From assembly GCA_951804985.1 (NCBI GenBank), contig OX638133.1:77072367-77136366 (forward strand): a stretch of DNA of 64,000 nucleotides, in the 5' to 3' direction. Made by a program: the position numbers and the translations under genes. Under the pieces are notes generated by a model, which was not told the origin of the DNA, searched no databases, and was given only the letters and a program-made list of their open reading frames with translations. The stretch comes from Dryomyza anilis. Lineage: Eukaryota > Arthropoda > Insecta > Diptera > Dryomyzidae. This document shows, piece after piece, positions 22,639-33,587 of the stretch (the stretch's first letter is position 1; each line of letters starts with the position of its first letter).

Positions 22639-24084
22639 TGTTACGAGCCTGCAAGTTCAATTTAGTCCCGGCTAAGGATGGGTTCTTGAACAGGTTCATA
22701 AGCAAATTTTTCTGTTTTCCAATTCATTTTCATAAACATTAATTACACAAAAAACCAAACAAAACTTTCACACTGTCATTCTGTCATGAGGTACCTTGAT
22801 GTTATTAGATACCCCTGGTCCTAGCCCACTCCATTCAAACAAGTCTGACCATGGTTATTGCTTGACCATATACGCAATAACCCCTAATGTGAATTACAAT
22901 TATAAATATCTGTGCTAACCTGTCTTCATTTTGTTTAGTTCCCTCCTCCTCTAAAAATAAATTTAATCACTCATTTCTAATTTCGTTTCAATTTTCATTT
23001 CATACATGAAAAATTCATAATTATTCAAATAATAAACTAAACATTAATGACAAATTGAACAAACTTAGTAAATTATATATAGATTTAGATATTTACATAA
23101 TTAAGTTAAATATTTATTAATATAAGCAAAATTGAAGTTTATGATTAAGAAAAATTTAATTTAACGAAAAAAATTAGCAAAGAAAAAAAAATGGTGTCAA
23201 TTCACACTGTTATTAGTTAAATATCATTTTATTGTAATGACTAAAATTTACTTATCCATTCTTAGGTTCTTTTATTTTGCACAATAAAACATAATTTAGA
23301 AACAAAGAGAAAACTTACTTATTTTGATCCATTTAAGGATGTCCGCATCTATAAAATTTAAATAGCATCGTCCATTTATGTCCGTTGAGCGCTCAATGAC
23401 TTGATGTGACTTGCCAATGCGAAAATTTCATTTTGTTCTAAAAGATTGTAGAAATATGGATTAATAAATTATAATTAATATTTAAAGAAACTAAAATAAA
23501 TACTTTGCTAAATTTTATATACTAATTAAGTCACATTACATTAATTAAATATCAAATAGTATTTAAAAAAAATTAATTAAGTAATGAGAATAAAAACAAA
23601 TAATTTATAATACAAATATTAGCAATTTATATGATGAAGAAGTCACGTCCATGATGATAACTGCATGAAAATCCGCTGCCTACATTGGGCTGGTGTAGTG
23701 GTGGTGTGCGATAATTTCACCTAGACGTATGTTTGATTTGGTGACGTCATGTGCTCGTGGTCAATAATGAAAATTATCTGCGTTTAGTGGCGGTATACGT
23801 GCAATGCGAATTATTAAAAAATGAGAACTTCCAACTTCCACTATGATATTATTTGCAACAATTTGATGACGTCATAGAATTCGTGAACGCAACAAGATGT
23901 GCACGGAAAACTGCTGGATATTAGATGCGTTAGTGCAAATGCTTGATTTTGAAGAATTTGCACTTTCGACGCAATGCACCTTCAACGCACTGCACTTCCA
24001 CGCACTGTACCTTCAATGCACTGCACTTCCAACAAACTACCAGCGCTGTTAGTTAGTTAGATGCACTCTTAGTTAGATGCACAA
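22639..24084. other. 1.45-kb foreign segment inside a DINE-A
   Basis: Begins TGTTACGAGCCTGCAAG, which could be an LTR start, and ends TTAGTTAGATGCACA. It includes an AT-rich middle (22900-23640), a GC-richer block (23640-23930) with two GACGTCA words, and a degenerate ~20-bp tandem around CTTCAACGCACTGCA at 23970-24035. I see no matching second LTR, no primer-binding site and no coding frame. Confidence 0.35.
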
Positions 24085-24364
24085 TGACCGATTTGGCTCA
24101 TTTTCAAACTCAGTTCCTACTTTTGGCTAAAATATATTGAGACGAAATTTCATCGCTTTCTGATCAGTATTTCTCAAGTTATTTTGTATTCGGACAGCAA
24201 GACAGCAAGACGGACAGACAGACAGACGGACATGGCTAAACGGACTCGGGTAGTGATGCTGATCAAGAATATATATACTTTTCCATACCGGACACGCCTC
24301 CTAATGGTCGTTACAATATATGCACAAAGTTAATATACCGTGTACCTCATAGGTGTAGGGTATA
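24085..24364 (-). mobile_element. DINE-1-like element, family A, 5' portion of the interrupted copy
   Basis: From TGACCGATTTGGCTCATTTTC to GGTGTAGGGTATA: the 5' end of family A on the minus strand, with a short GTCT/GTCC core. It completes the copy whose 3' part is 22325-22638. Confidence 0.8.
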
Positions 24365-25520
24365 AAAATTTCGGAAAAAACAGACGAATGGAGAGTGTTC
24401 AACAAACATATCATGCGACTGAAGAACGAATTTTCTATGTAATGCGTGGTTATGTTGAGAGCCGTGCTTAGTTCATTGCTTCGCACGACCTGTATATCCC
24501 ATTCATTAATTCTATATAATTCGATGATTTTGACTGCATAAGGTAAAACACCACAACTCCACCCTAGTATTCAATTTCGGAAGTAAATCTTAAATGTTAA
24601 AATAATATAAAAATTTTATATCTTAAAAAAAAATTGGAATATAAGTGATTTTGTAGTGTTTAATGAAGCACTAATTCTTGCTTAAGATAGATTTTTTTAA
24701 TTTTTTTAAACCTTGAGAACACAGTTTTTAGACTCACTCGTTTTTGTTTTTTTTAAGGGTTCCAAGGGTGAGAGCGACATAAATTGATTAAATTTATATC
24801 TTTTATGTAAAGGAGAGTCATTTTTTTGTAAGGTAGCCGGTAAACTGCAGTTCAAATCATTTTTGTGTTGTTACTCAATGTTTTGACAGTTCTGAAAATA
24901 TGTCTCAATATTTTTTATATTAAGTATGTAAAATAAAAACACTTAAATTCTGTAAAATTAAAATTGGGCTATATCTCGTGAACTTAATCCAAATTAACAG
25001 AAGTGAAGATATTATCGAACTTTATAACATTGTCTTCTATTTCAATATGAAACTCCACCATAAACGTAAAAATTATGCAGCACTTAATCAAATACCAAAA
25101 ACTTTGAATGTTAATTCATATGAAATAACATCCAAATTCTATGAAATATTTTGGGGTTAATTCGATTTTAATCTTAGAGGTAGTTTTTTTATTTGATAGC
25201 ATTTTATTGATTAAGTTATTACAAAGAGATCACAAACCATATGGATTACAATAAGGACGTCAGCAAATACTCGACCGGTCAAACATACGAATAAAAATGT
25301 TTTTTTCTTTATTTCCTTGAGTAGCTTTTGTGAAACGAATACGAGGAAAAACAGTTAAAGTCAATGAAACGTTCAAAACACAAAAGGCAATACAAAGTTT
25401 TTGAAGAGAACATATTCGAAGCAAATTTTTAGCGAACATTTTTGGCGAACATTTTTAGATAACTTTATTCAATTCTTCCTCTTTTTGTTTTGTCTAAAAT
25501 ATAAGCACAACGTTTGCAGT
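24365..25520. other. No gene recognised
   Basis: AT-rich. A 60-codon frame at 24978-25160 has a fairly protein-like composition, but its start is TTG and nothing flanking supports it. GCGAACATTTTT is duplicated in tandem near 25430-25455. Confidence 0.35.
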
Positions 25521-25637
25521 ATGTGTCACGTGAATGAAAAATCAGTGTTGGAATTGAATTCCGAAAACTTTGGCTGCACTCTCGGTGTTATTGCATTTGC
25601 TTCAAAGGATTTCCGTATGCGTGTTCACGCTTTATAG
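25521..25637 (+). CDS. Unidentified coding-like segment (38 codons)
   Basis: From ATG at 25521 to TAG at 25635 the frame is cysteine-containing and mixed in composition (starts MCHVNEKSV, ends RMRVHAL). GC is clearly above the flanks. It may be a piece of an exon; the frame stays open upstream to about 25401 across AT-rich sequence. GTAGTTGG, a possible splice donor, follows the stop. I recognise no family, and a chance frame is quite possible. Confidence 0.22.
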   Translation: MCHVNEKSVLELNSENFGCTLGVIAFASKDFRMRVHAL

Positions 25638-25732
25638 GTAGTTGGTACTCGTAGCATGAAAGATTTTGCTGGTTCGTAACTGTTTTTTTTTTGTTTTATT
25701 TTCTTTTCTTTTTTGTATCTTTTGTCGTTTTT

Positions 25733-25879
25733 ATGCAAAGTGTACAAAAGTATTTCAACGTGGATTTTAGAGGTAACAGAGGATTTTGCAACGCACAAGT
25801 TACGCGTGACAACTTACGTGCTAAACCAAATTGCAGTCCGGCCCCATCGAATGGGTCCTTTCTTCGGGCGAAAACTTAA
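25733..25879 (+). CDS. Unidentified coding-like segment (48 codons) after a pyrimidine tract
   Basis: ATG at 25733 opens 48 codons to TAA, starting MQSVQKYFNVDF and ending SNGSFLRAKT, polar and basic with two cysteines. GC is close to half in its 3' portion, against under a third nearby. A ~55-bp T/C-rich tract lies directly upstream (25681-25735) and could be the pyrimidine tract of a splice acceptor ending ...GCAAAG. Together with 25521-25637 it might be two exons of one gene. No family was recognised; 5' leader or chance are alternatives. Confidence 0.25.
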   Translation: MQSVQKYFNVDFRGNRGFCNAQVTRDNLRAKPNCSPAPSNGSFLRAKT

Positions 25880-26795
25880 AATTTAATTTGTGATTTTTTT
25901 TTTTTTTTCATGTGAATACATTAAATATGCTCAGTTTTCGAGTTCTATAGGGCGCTTAACACGGTGTTGAAAGCAATATTATAAACGTTTGTCTCATGCT
26001 GCGTGTTTTTTTTTATATTTTTAATGTGAGCTGGTGTCAGTATCAGCGACAATATAAGTTTATATGCTATAAAGGATTCCGAGCATTATTTATGGCCTGA
26101 TGTTTAAATTTAAAATTTTTAAATTTTTTTAGAAAGTTCTTTCTGAGTGCATGAATGCAATGGTATAGTAATTTTAAAGGTGTGATGTTATTTGGGGTTT
26201 GAAAAATCGAAATTGTAATTATTTCGACTCTTCTTACGAAAACCCAAACGTTTTAATTGCCTTACGAAAAATGTCACATTAAAAAATGTTTCATTAAAAA
26301 AGCATACGTTTATTTTATCCACGAAAATAAGCATTAAATTATTAAGCCATATTTCCGACGAATATAATCACATTTATATTTAATCTACTAACAAAAGCAC
26401 ATTTTTAATTTCACCATGAATAAAAGCATATATGTATTTTCGATGAAGATATCCCAATAGACAGCTTTGTGGATAAGCAATCACAAAATGTTGATGAGGG
26501 AGGTGTAGTGTATTAATCCTGGATTTTTATTTTTATATCACTATAGTAAATAATAAAAATATTAATTAAATTTTGAAATATTACTAATTAGTTTGAAATA
26601 TTAGTCGCATATGTAAGAAATTAAATTATCTTTGAAGTAAATCATATCTATTTTTGTTCTCTGTACTATTAAATTTATTTCCCCTTACTATAATTATCTC
26701 AATTATAATCAATCACTTTCTGTAATAAGATTCTCTTTAGTATGGAATTTAAAACATCTGTCTGTCAAAGTGTAAATTAGGAGTCAAGGTAAAAA

Positions 26796-26984
26796 ATGTT
26801 GAAAAAGACTTCGAAACTTTACATCAATACGTCAGACGCCTGTATCAATACGCCTGTTCAAAGAAATGTCAGCTTCAATCAAGAAGTGACACAAACTAGT
26901 TGTACTAACAACCCAATCAAAATCACTGCAGACAGTGCTCTTAAATTAACACACTTAAATATACTCAAAGTGCTTTTGTATTGA
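26796..26984 (+). CDS. Small unidentified open frame (62 codons)
   Basis: ATG at 26796 begins MLKKTSKLYINTSDAC and ends NILKVLLY before TGA. It is polar, with two CINT/CTNN-type cysteines, and is less AT-biased than its flanks. There is no signal peptide or known motif. A DINE remnant starts 12 bp downstream. Reported because it has an ATG and a balanced composition; a chance frame is just as likely. Confidence 0.2.
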   Translation: MLKKTSKLYINTSDACINTPVQRNVSFNQEVTQTSCTNNPIKITADSALKLTHLNILKVLLY

Positions 26985-26996
26985 ATATATGATCAT

Positions 26997-27030
26997 TATA
27001 CCCTACACCTGTAAGGTACAGGGTATATAA
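26997..27030 (+). mobile_element. DINE-1-like family A, 5' tip only
   Basis: TATACCCTACACCTGTAAGG and ACAGGGTATATAAACTTT match the first ~35 bp of family A, with nothing of the rest. A foldback element starts 26 bp further on. Confidence 0.55.
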
Positions 27031-27056
27031 ACTTTTTTTTATTAAGGGTTATATAT

Positions 27057-27608
27057 GGGCCATTCCACACCAAATCGACCAAAAAAAGTCAAATTTGAGA
27101 TTTTACCTTTTCGATCTTAACAATCTTTTGGCAACTGATAAAGGGTATCGAGACATGCACTAAACAATTTTTTTTTATTTTTTCCGACCACTACTTCCAG
27201 AGATACAGTGGCTCAAAGTCACTTTTGTACTGTTGTTCATATTTAAATATCTCTTGAACTAGAAATGCTAGAAACTCCGTTAATGGCTCATTTTAAAGCT
27301 AATAGAACAAGCTTTTAGAAAAATTAAGTTGTAATTTCCAAACGGTAACATGTGGCGGTAACATGAACATTTAAAATAAATTGACGAAAACTTAGGATTT
27401 TTTTCAGAATTTTAAAAAGGGCCCTTTATAAGGACATCAATTTTGAAGTGCAAGGATAATGACCACGGGCCACATGTTACCGTTTGGATATTACAACTTA
27501 ATTTTTCTGTTTAGTGCATGTCTCGATACCCTTTATCAGTTGCCAAAATTTCATTGAAATCGAAGAAGGTGAGTTCCAACCGCTGGTCGATTTGGTGTGG
27601 AATGGCCC
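27057..27608. mobile_element. Foldback-type element, 552 bp, 4-bp target duplication
   Basis: GGGCCATTCCACACCAAATC at the left is exactly inverted at the right, with ATAT on both sides (27053-27056, 27609-27612). A second inverted block reads GGCAACTGATAAAGGGTATC and continues to GACATGCACTAAAC. A third (AAAAATTAAGTTGTAAT to AACGGTAACATGTGGC) is also inverted, so almost the whole right half mirrors the left, with ~150 bp absent from the right arm. No coding. The end word GGG(N)CATTCCA is shared with 62537-63845. Confidence 0.75.
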
Positions 27609-27612
27609 ATAT

Positions 27613-28268
27613 AGGGTAATGTTAAAAACACAATTTTGTGAGTGACAGTTGTGGCGTTTATATAATATATGTACCTTTTCAGTCTATATTAAGTCGAAAA
27701 ATTGAATTGAAAAAGAAATTATTATTTTGCTGTACGACACAATTATGCTAACAATCAGATGGCATAAAAAAAGGTCAAATTAAGTAAATTTTATTTAATT
27801 TTGAATTTGGTAAATATTATAAAACGAAATAAAATGAAAATAAAAAATATCACTCAACGACCTAAATGTGAAAAATAACAAAAAATCTTTTTCATATCAC
27901 AAATATTTAACCTAATTCTAAATGCCAGCTTTGATGTAAGATACGTCCTAGCAAAAAGCATCTTGATTTATAATGCAAATGTGAAAAACTTTTGAAAACT
28001 GTCACAATTTTAAGACATTACTTACACTTTGCTCTTTAGCATAACTCAATTGCAATAATGAAGTGAAGCTGTAATGAAATAAAAGCCTGAAAAACTTCTG
28101 CTTTATTTTTATTTAAATTAGTTTCGTTTTTTTTTTAATAAATGACAGAATACTTTGGAATACAATTTGATTTAGTTAGAAAAATATTTAATGTTTTAAT
28201 GCGTATTCAAAATATAAAATAAACAATCGACCAACAATTCGAAAGATTGAGAAGGTCAATATAGCAAT
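27613..28268. other. No gene recognised
   Basis: AT-rich, with no open frame, inverted end pair or tandem repeat that I can support. Confidence 0.5.
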
Positions 28269-28686
28269 CCCTAGTAGAAATTTGCCCGATGCGCCATCGG
28301 GAAATGATCGGGTTTTCGTTGGGTAAGCCCTATTAGAGAAAATATGATCAATGCCTTTGCATGCCCTTATCATGCTTACCATAGCAGGGTTTACATTATC
28401 TTAACAGTCAATGTTCCCGATCATAGCTACATTATTTGTTCTTCATAACGAAATTAGTATCAGGCAATGATCGAGATTAATGAGAATGCTCGGGCTCAGA
28501 CAAGGCAATTGTCGGGTAAATATTAAAATGGGGATTTGCCCGATCAGTACATGATCATGGCCTGAGGTCAATACATGATCAGGACACTGCGTTACAAGGA
28601 CATTATGGGCCTCGTCATATCCCGATCACCTCAAATAATGACATGATCACTTCATGACCATGACCCTACCAAAATTTCTACTAGGG
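28269..28686. mobile_element. Inverted-repeat element rich in CATGATC/CCCGATC
   Basis: The inverted ends CCCTAGTAGAAATTT and AAATTTCTACTAGGG bound a 418-bp element flanked by AAT (28266-28268, 28687-28689). Inside, GATC occurs at least nine times, mostly as CATGATC, TGATCGGG or CCCGATC. A 3-bp duplication would suit PIF/Harbinger-type transposases, but AAT is not their usual target, so the superfamily is unassigned. The minus frame at 28188-28382 is not convincing. Confidence 0.65.
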
Positions 28687-28689
28687 AAT

Positions 28690-29526
28690 ATTCACAGAAG
28701 ACCATTCATGATTATAAAAAAAACATTTTGATTATTTATATTTATTTAATTATTATAATAATAAAAATTTAACAATTCACACTATCAGAGTTACTTACAA
28801 ACATACTTACAAACATATTTTGAATAGTTATGCATCTGTTGAAAGAGAAGAACAGAACGACTGTATCAATAATAAAATGATTCCTGCGACTATTTAATTA
28901 GCATGGCAATGCTTGTAATTCTGTTAATCAAGTCAATAATCGAAAAATGTCAGCACAATTAGCTTCCATATTGAGATTTGTTTCAGTTTATTTAACTTGC
29001 ATTATCAAATATGTTGTTACAATCATGATGTACGTTTGGCACAATAATGAAATTGATATTCTTTGACTTTTAAATTATTTATTATTTTTATTTTATGTAT
29101 TTTTCGAGTAGTATGATTCTAGTTAAAGTAAATTGATATTATTCAATTAGCATGTGATTGCTAGTCACTTCTGTTTCATGTGATTTATCAGAAAATTCAG
29201 AAATATGTAAATCTAAGACTGCACACTGAAGGCAAAATTCATAAAATCCTAAAGGAATCATGAAATATACGGAGTGATTCTGAATTTTAAGAAACAAATT
29301 CACTTAGTTGTCAAACAAATAACTACGAGTAATTATTCTTGATAATGCAGATGATAATATCTTAGGTATCAGAAATGTTGTTGCTGTTTTGTTTGTAAAA
29401 TTAAAAGAACACTGTTCACATAATATTACGTGTGTTACCCATAAGTATTGAATACTGTATTATTGATAACAATGATATGAAATTAATTTAATATTTATGC
29501 GCGTTTTTATCAACAACAAAAAGTAA
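28690..29526. other. Unassigned, with a family G-like fragment at 29225-29420
   Basis: From about 29225, CACTGAAGGC, TTAAGAAACAAATTCACTTAGTTGTC, GATAATGCAGAT and TTAGGTATCA match the fragment at 49640-49935 in order. These are pieces of family G. The rest is AT-rich without recognisable features. Confidence 0.35.
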
Positions 29527-30152
29527 TTGCAAGCTGAAACTATACCAATCACTGATGATAAGTTCGATACAATTGTACTGTTTTCAGTACATTTGTTTCC
29601 CAAAAGTACGTTCCTACTACGGAGACATTTTCGGTACAATTTAATGTACGAAAATGACTCAGAGCAACTCCTAAACTACTATTCAGATTATAAAAACTGC
29701 AGTGTAAACCTATGGGAAAATATTATGAATTGGTTCTAGTTCTGTCCCTTTATATGAAACCAACCGGAAACTTTACCATATCACTGAACTGATTTTCAAC
29801 GTCATGCAGACCTTTAGACCTATCACTGAACTGATCTTAAATTGAAGAATTTGATTCTGTTTAAAATTCTCCAATTGAAGATCAGTTCAGTGATAGGTCT
29901 TCATTCAACTCTTCCTCTGACAATGCCATGTTGTACCTACATTTGACACATATTTCATCAAAATTGAAATGGACCAGCATTATTGCATTTTTATTTGAAA
30001 GCTTGACAAAATCTCTACAAATATACAATTTTTTATATTTTCACAATAACTACAAAACTAATGAACATTTATTGAAAACTGATATTAATGATATTTTGAA
30101 AAGTCGTCGGAAGGAAGAAAGAATCAGAAAGAAATTCCACAAATCCCATTAA
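29527..30152 (+). pseudogene. Decayed protein-coding remnant, family not recognised
   Basis: Three successive frames carry protein-like sequence: 29527-29739, about 29732-29845 (with KLYHITELIFNVMQTF) and 29865-30152 (ending RKEERIRKKFHKSH, then TAA). The frame changes near 29732 and between 29845 and 29865. No intron of plausible size explains the first change, so I favour a broken gene or retrocopy. The last part is hydrophobic then strongly basic. The second change falls in the hairpin at 29816-29900. Real exons joined by unrecognised splicing remain possible. Confidence 0.35.
29816..29900. repeat. Near-perfect hairpin (37-bp arms, 11-bp loop)
   Basis: AGACCTATCACTGAACTGAT at the left is mirrored by ATCAGTTCAGTGATAGGTCT at the right, extending to arms of 37 nt with about two mismatches around a short T-rich loop. 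A third, direct copy (ATATCACTGAACTGATTTTC) lies upstream at 29778-29797. Its size suits a miRNA-like precursor or a snap-back inverted duplication inside the coding remnant. Confidence 0.7.
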
Positions 30153-30262
30153 AATATGTGTAAATTACATAATCTAGTAATTTAATATATTCAGTACATT
30201 TTATTTCAATTTGATACTATTTTTCATTAATTTAGTACTAATTATAAAAACATAAATATCTA

Positions 30263-30852
30263 CACTGATACCAATATTCGTAGACAATGTCGTGTTTTTT
30301 TATACATAAACATGAACACTCATACATATACGGATGCTGTCTTACATGTCTGTGCTTTGATGTTCTATTCGTGAAAGTATATCATGCCGTTTTTTTGATA
30401 CCAAAGAAAAAAATACTCTGCATATCAAGAATTATTGCACTTACTTACATTTTTGATACCTAAGAACAAAATCTCTGCATATCTAGAATAATTGATTTTA
30501 GTTACTTTCAACAGAGAGACGGGCACACTGTCAAACAGATGATGCGACAGACAAACATCGCAAAACAATGCATACGAGTGAATATTACAGACAAAGCTAT
30601 ATCTATGAAAACAACAACAGATACATGAACACGTGTTCTTTTTGCGAAGATAATTTTGCATGTTCTTTTTTGTTTTTAATAGTCAATAAATTAACTTTTC
30701 AAAATTCAGGAGAATACATCTTTGTTTACTTTAATGATAACTAAGCAATTTTTTCAGTATATTCAAATAATACTTTCTTGCATTTTAATAGTATTCTATT
30801 TTTCATTCGAGCCAAATTCCTCTCCGGTTTTAGCAATTTATTTCACTCAGTG
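30263..30852. mobile_element. Family G element, TA-flanked
   Basis: CACTGATACC at the left and CACTCAGTG at the right are flanked by TA. Interior blocks (CCAATATTCGTAGA, ATGCTGTCTTACATGTCTGTGC, CCGTTTTTTGATACC, AGTTACTTTCAACAGA, ACAGATACATGAACACGTGTTCTTTTTGCGAA in order) recur at 61795-62406 and, reversed, at 49640-49935. No transposase; the minus frame at 30425-30661 is part of the repeat. Confidence 0.6.
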
Positions 30853-31190
30853 TAATTTTATTAAATAATTTATCTCCCACTCTCATATATATTGCTTTAA
30901 TCAAGTTACACATTTGAGATAATCATAAAATTTAATTCTTCATAAATTTAATTTTTTGAACAATTTTATGTATTTCATCGTCTTATTTCTTTCAAATCTA
31001 ATTGAATATCATAAGAAACCTACAAAGGTAGCAAACAGTAACACGTTTTCGATAAAGTTGATATGGTTTTATATTTCCAAATGTTGTTGATGTAAATAAA
31101 TATCAATTTCATTAACAGAGGCATTAATTGTTCGGTGCTCAGAAAGCATAACTTATTACTTCCTCTTTATGCAAAATCGAACGATTAATA

Positions 31191-31406
31191 CACCCAGAAA
31201 AAAATTCCCTCAAATCCCATTAAAATCAATAGGACAATTATTGATTTAATAGTATACAAAAATTAAATCTTTTCATATAAACTCAATGGCAATGTCATAG
31301 TATTTTCTAGTATTTAATGGTATTTTCCGATTAAAATAAGAATTTATCCTATTGACTATTTTTAATAGCAAAAAACTATTATTTATATAGTATTTTATTC
31401 TGGGTG
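31191..31406. mobile_element. MITE family C, complete
   Basis: CACCCAGAAAAAAATTCCC at the left and TTATTCTGGGTG at the right, with TA on each side (31189-31190, 31407-31408). Nearly the same sequence and orientation as 6482-6698, and the inverse of 15730-15949. Confidence 0.78.
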
Positions 31407-31698
31407 TAGATACCGATAGGGAAAGTACACATTTTAGCTAATATAATCATCAATATATATTCACGTATATATTATAAAATGCGATATACTTTATGAACAA
31501 TTTTTGTGATGTAGTTGACTTATGGACTTCTGAAAAACTAAAGAATTCGATTTTTAAAAACTTTTGGTAGGGCTAGAATCAAAGAAATGAATATGTTTAA
31601 AATTCAAATATAATACTTGAGAAAATTTATGAAATGACAACTGTTTTTAGAACGATTGTCGAAATTATAACAGCTTTAGTTTAGCATTACTTTAATGA

Positions 31699-31954
31699 AT
31701 GGATCAATTCGAAATCACGGAACGTCAAAGAATTTTAAATATCAGACATTTATGCAAAATGATTGATGACAATAATTATATGTTTAAGTTCATTAAATGC
31801 AACTATGATGTTAACAAACCTCTGTCTATAAACGTTGCAACCGTTAATTTTGAGAAATTTTGAAACAGCTGTTGTAAATAATTACGGTGCTGATGATGAG
31901 GCGAATCACTTTGATGAGAAGGACCACAACGAATGTCACAAAACGTTTGATTGA
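31699..31954 (+). pseudogene. Frameshifted coding remnant, family not recognised
   Basis: ATG at 31699 opens 54 codons (starting MDQFEITERQRILNIRHLC) to TGA at 31861. Protein-like sequence then continues in another frame through ETAVVNNYGADDEANHF to TGA at 31952. The polar, acidic composition and the near-seamless switch suggest one former gene with a small indel. The whole piece is under 90 codons. No motif identifies it. Confidence 0.3.
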
Positions 31955-32334
31955 CAGTTCAATGATTTAATGAGAGTTAAATGAAAAGCGTATAACAAAG
32001 AAATTGTATTATGTATGAAGAGTGGTATAAATCGTCATAGCAGTTGATGATGGAAAAATGATTGGAATGCATTAGAGGTAACCAATTTTTTTTATGAAAA
32101 GTAAAATATATGGAATAGAATGTGAATATTTTTAATAAATATGATTTACTAATCGAATGATATTGGAAGTAACAGCAATTTTGTATTTTATTTTTTTTTA
32201 TACGAATTTGAAATATTGTCTACCAAAGATATGGATCTCTTTAAATTAGCGTCACTGAAAATTATGTGTGTGACCACGCATTTCTGTCACTTGACGAGGT
32301 AAAAAATTACTTTTTGTTTTGTTGTTCACGATTT

Positions 32335-32425
32335 AAGTAATGGGGTTATAGAAGAGGTTATAGACGAGGTTAAAGATGAGTTTATAGATGATGCTAAGGT
32401 GATGTTAACGATGATGTTCGAAATG
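32335..32425. repeat. Short imperfect tandem repeat (GAGGTTATAGACGATG-like)
   Basis: GAAGAGGTTATAGACGAGG, AAAGATGAG, TTTATAGATGATGC and similar units follow in near-tandem, giving an acidic periodic frame on the plus strand. 31960-32334 and 32426-33297 otherwise contain no feature I can support. Confidence 0.4.
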
Positions 32426-33297
32426 ATATTACATAGTGATAATATGTGAAAATCAAACAATCAAATAAAAAGAAACATATTTTATATTCTTTTTAAACCA
32501 AAAAAAAAGTTAAAATATTCAATTTTTTTGGTATAATTTATGCAATTTCATTGAAGCGTGTTGAAAACATTAGTAAAATTTTCAAACAATTCAAATATGA
32601 TTTATCAGGTTTCAACACAAGCTTTATTTGGAGTTTGAGCAACTTTTGAGCATTTACTGTGTGCTATGTTCTACCTTATTTCCCAACAATTTATGGACTC
32701 TTACCACCTACTCGCACAGCCCGTGTGATCTAAATCGAATGTTCAAAGTGTGACACAGTTCTCATAGTTAAAGTAATAACTATTTTTGTTAAAAGTTCCA
32801 AAGAATTTATTTTAACAGAAGAAGCCCTTTAAAACAAATGAAAACTAGCAATTATTATGCATAATTTATACAAAAATAAATCTTTAAAAAAAAAAACGTA
32901 TTAAAAATGTCTTGAGTACTCCAAAACAACATAAATAACTCTAGAGTAAGAAGTAAAAAGTTCAAGTTATTTTAATTGATTTATGAGTTTTAATAAAAAT
33001 ACATATTTTAAATTAGTTTTAAAAGATTTAACAAACAAGCACTTTAAATTGATCGTAATTATGGCAAGAGAAAAAATGGGAAACTACCTGTAATGATGAG
33101 AAAACACGTTAAACACTGGCATATCATAAAGTATTTTGTAGACAACGTACCGACGGAAGATTGTGTACAAAAATGAGAAGGAAGTTTTCCTTTGTCTGTC
33201 GAAATTGATCTTTCGGTTCAACACAGCCTAGACTGCTACGAATCCATGACTTGTCTATGAAGGCGATCAGTGTATCTTGAAAGACCATACATAAATT

Positions 33298-33471
33298 ATG
33301 ACACTCTTGAAGATTTTGCTAATTTTTACAACACTGCTGACTGTCGAGGCGGTTCGTAGTGCCGCAAGCTTTGGAAGTATGCACAGAAGTCTGGGGCGGA
33401 ACATTGCTGAAGCCTTCTTCTTCTGCGAATACGGCGCAATAAAATTATTATTTATGTTCGTTGCACAATAA
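33298..33471 (+). CDS. Candidate small secreted peptide (57 aa)
   Basis: ATG at 33298 opens 57 codons to TAA at 33469. The N-terminus has a textbook signal-peptide layout: MTLLK, a hydrophobic run ILLIFTTLLT, then VEA before VRSAASFG, which fits cleavage after residue 18 and a ~39-residue mature peptide with a single cysteine (FFFCEYG). GC is higher than in the flanks. AATAAA occurs at 33438 and 33468 (overlapping the stop) and again near 33494. A TCAGT initiator-like word lies at 33267. I recognise no family. An overlapping minus frame (33267-33587) and chance are alternatives. Confidence 0.4.
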   Translation: MTLLKILLIFTTLLTVEAVRSAASFGSMHRSLGRNIAEAFFFCEYGAIKLLFMFVAQ

Positions 33472-33587
33472 AATGGAGCAGCAAAGACTACACAATAAAC
33501 ACAAAAGAAAGTGTATTGTATAAATAGACTAGAGTACATGCAGAGAAATAAATGATTGCCTCCATTAAAAATAATGATTGCAATCAT

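Noticed and set aside
22639..22660. TGTTACGAG as a retrotransposon LTR start
   Set aside because: No matching CA end with target duplication, no second LTR, primer-binding site or coding region was found, so I kept it only as an unassigned segment.
33298..33471. Weak resemblance of AEAFFFCEYG to an insulin-like B chain
   Set aside because: The first B-chain cysteine is absent, the spacing to the remaining cysteine is one residue short, and no A chain or cleavage sites follow.
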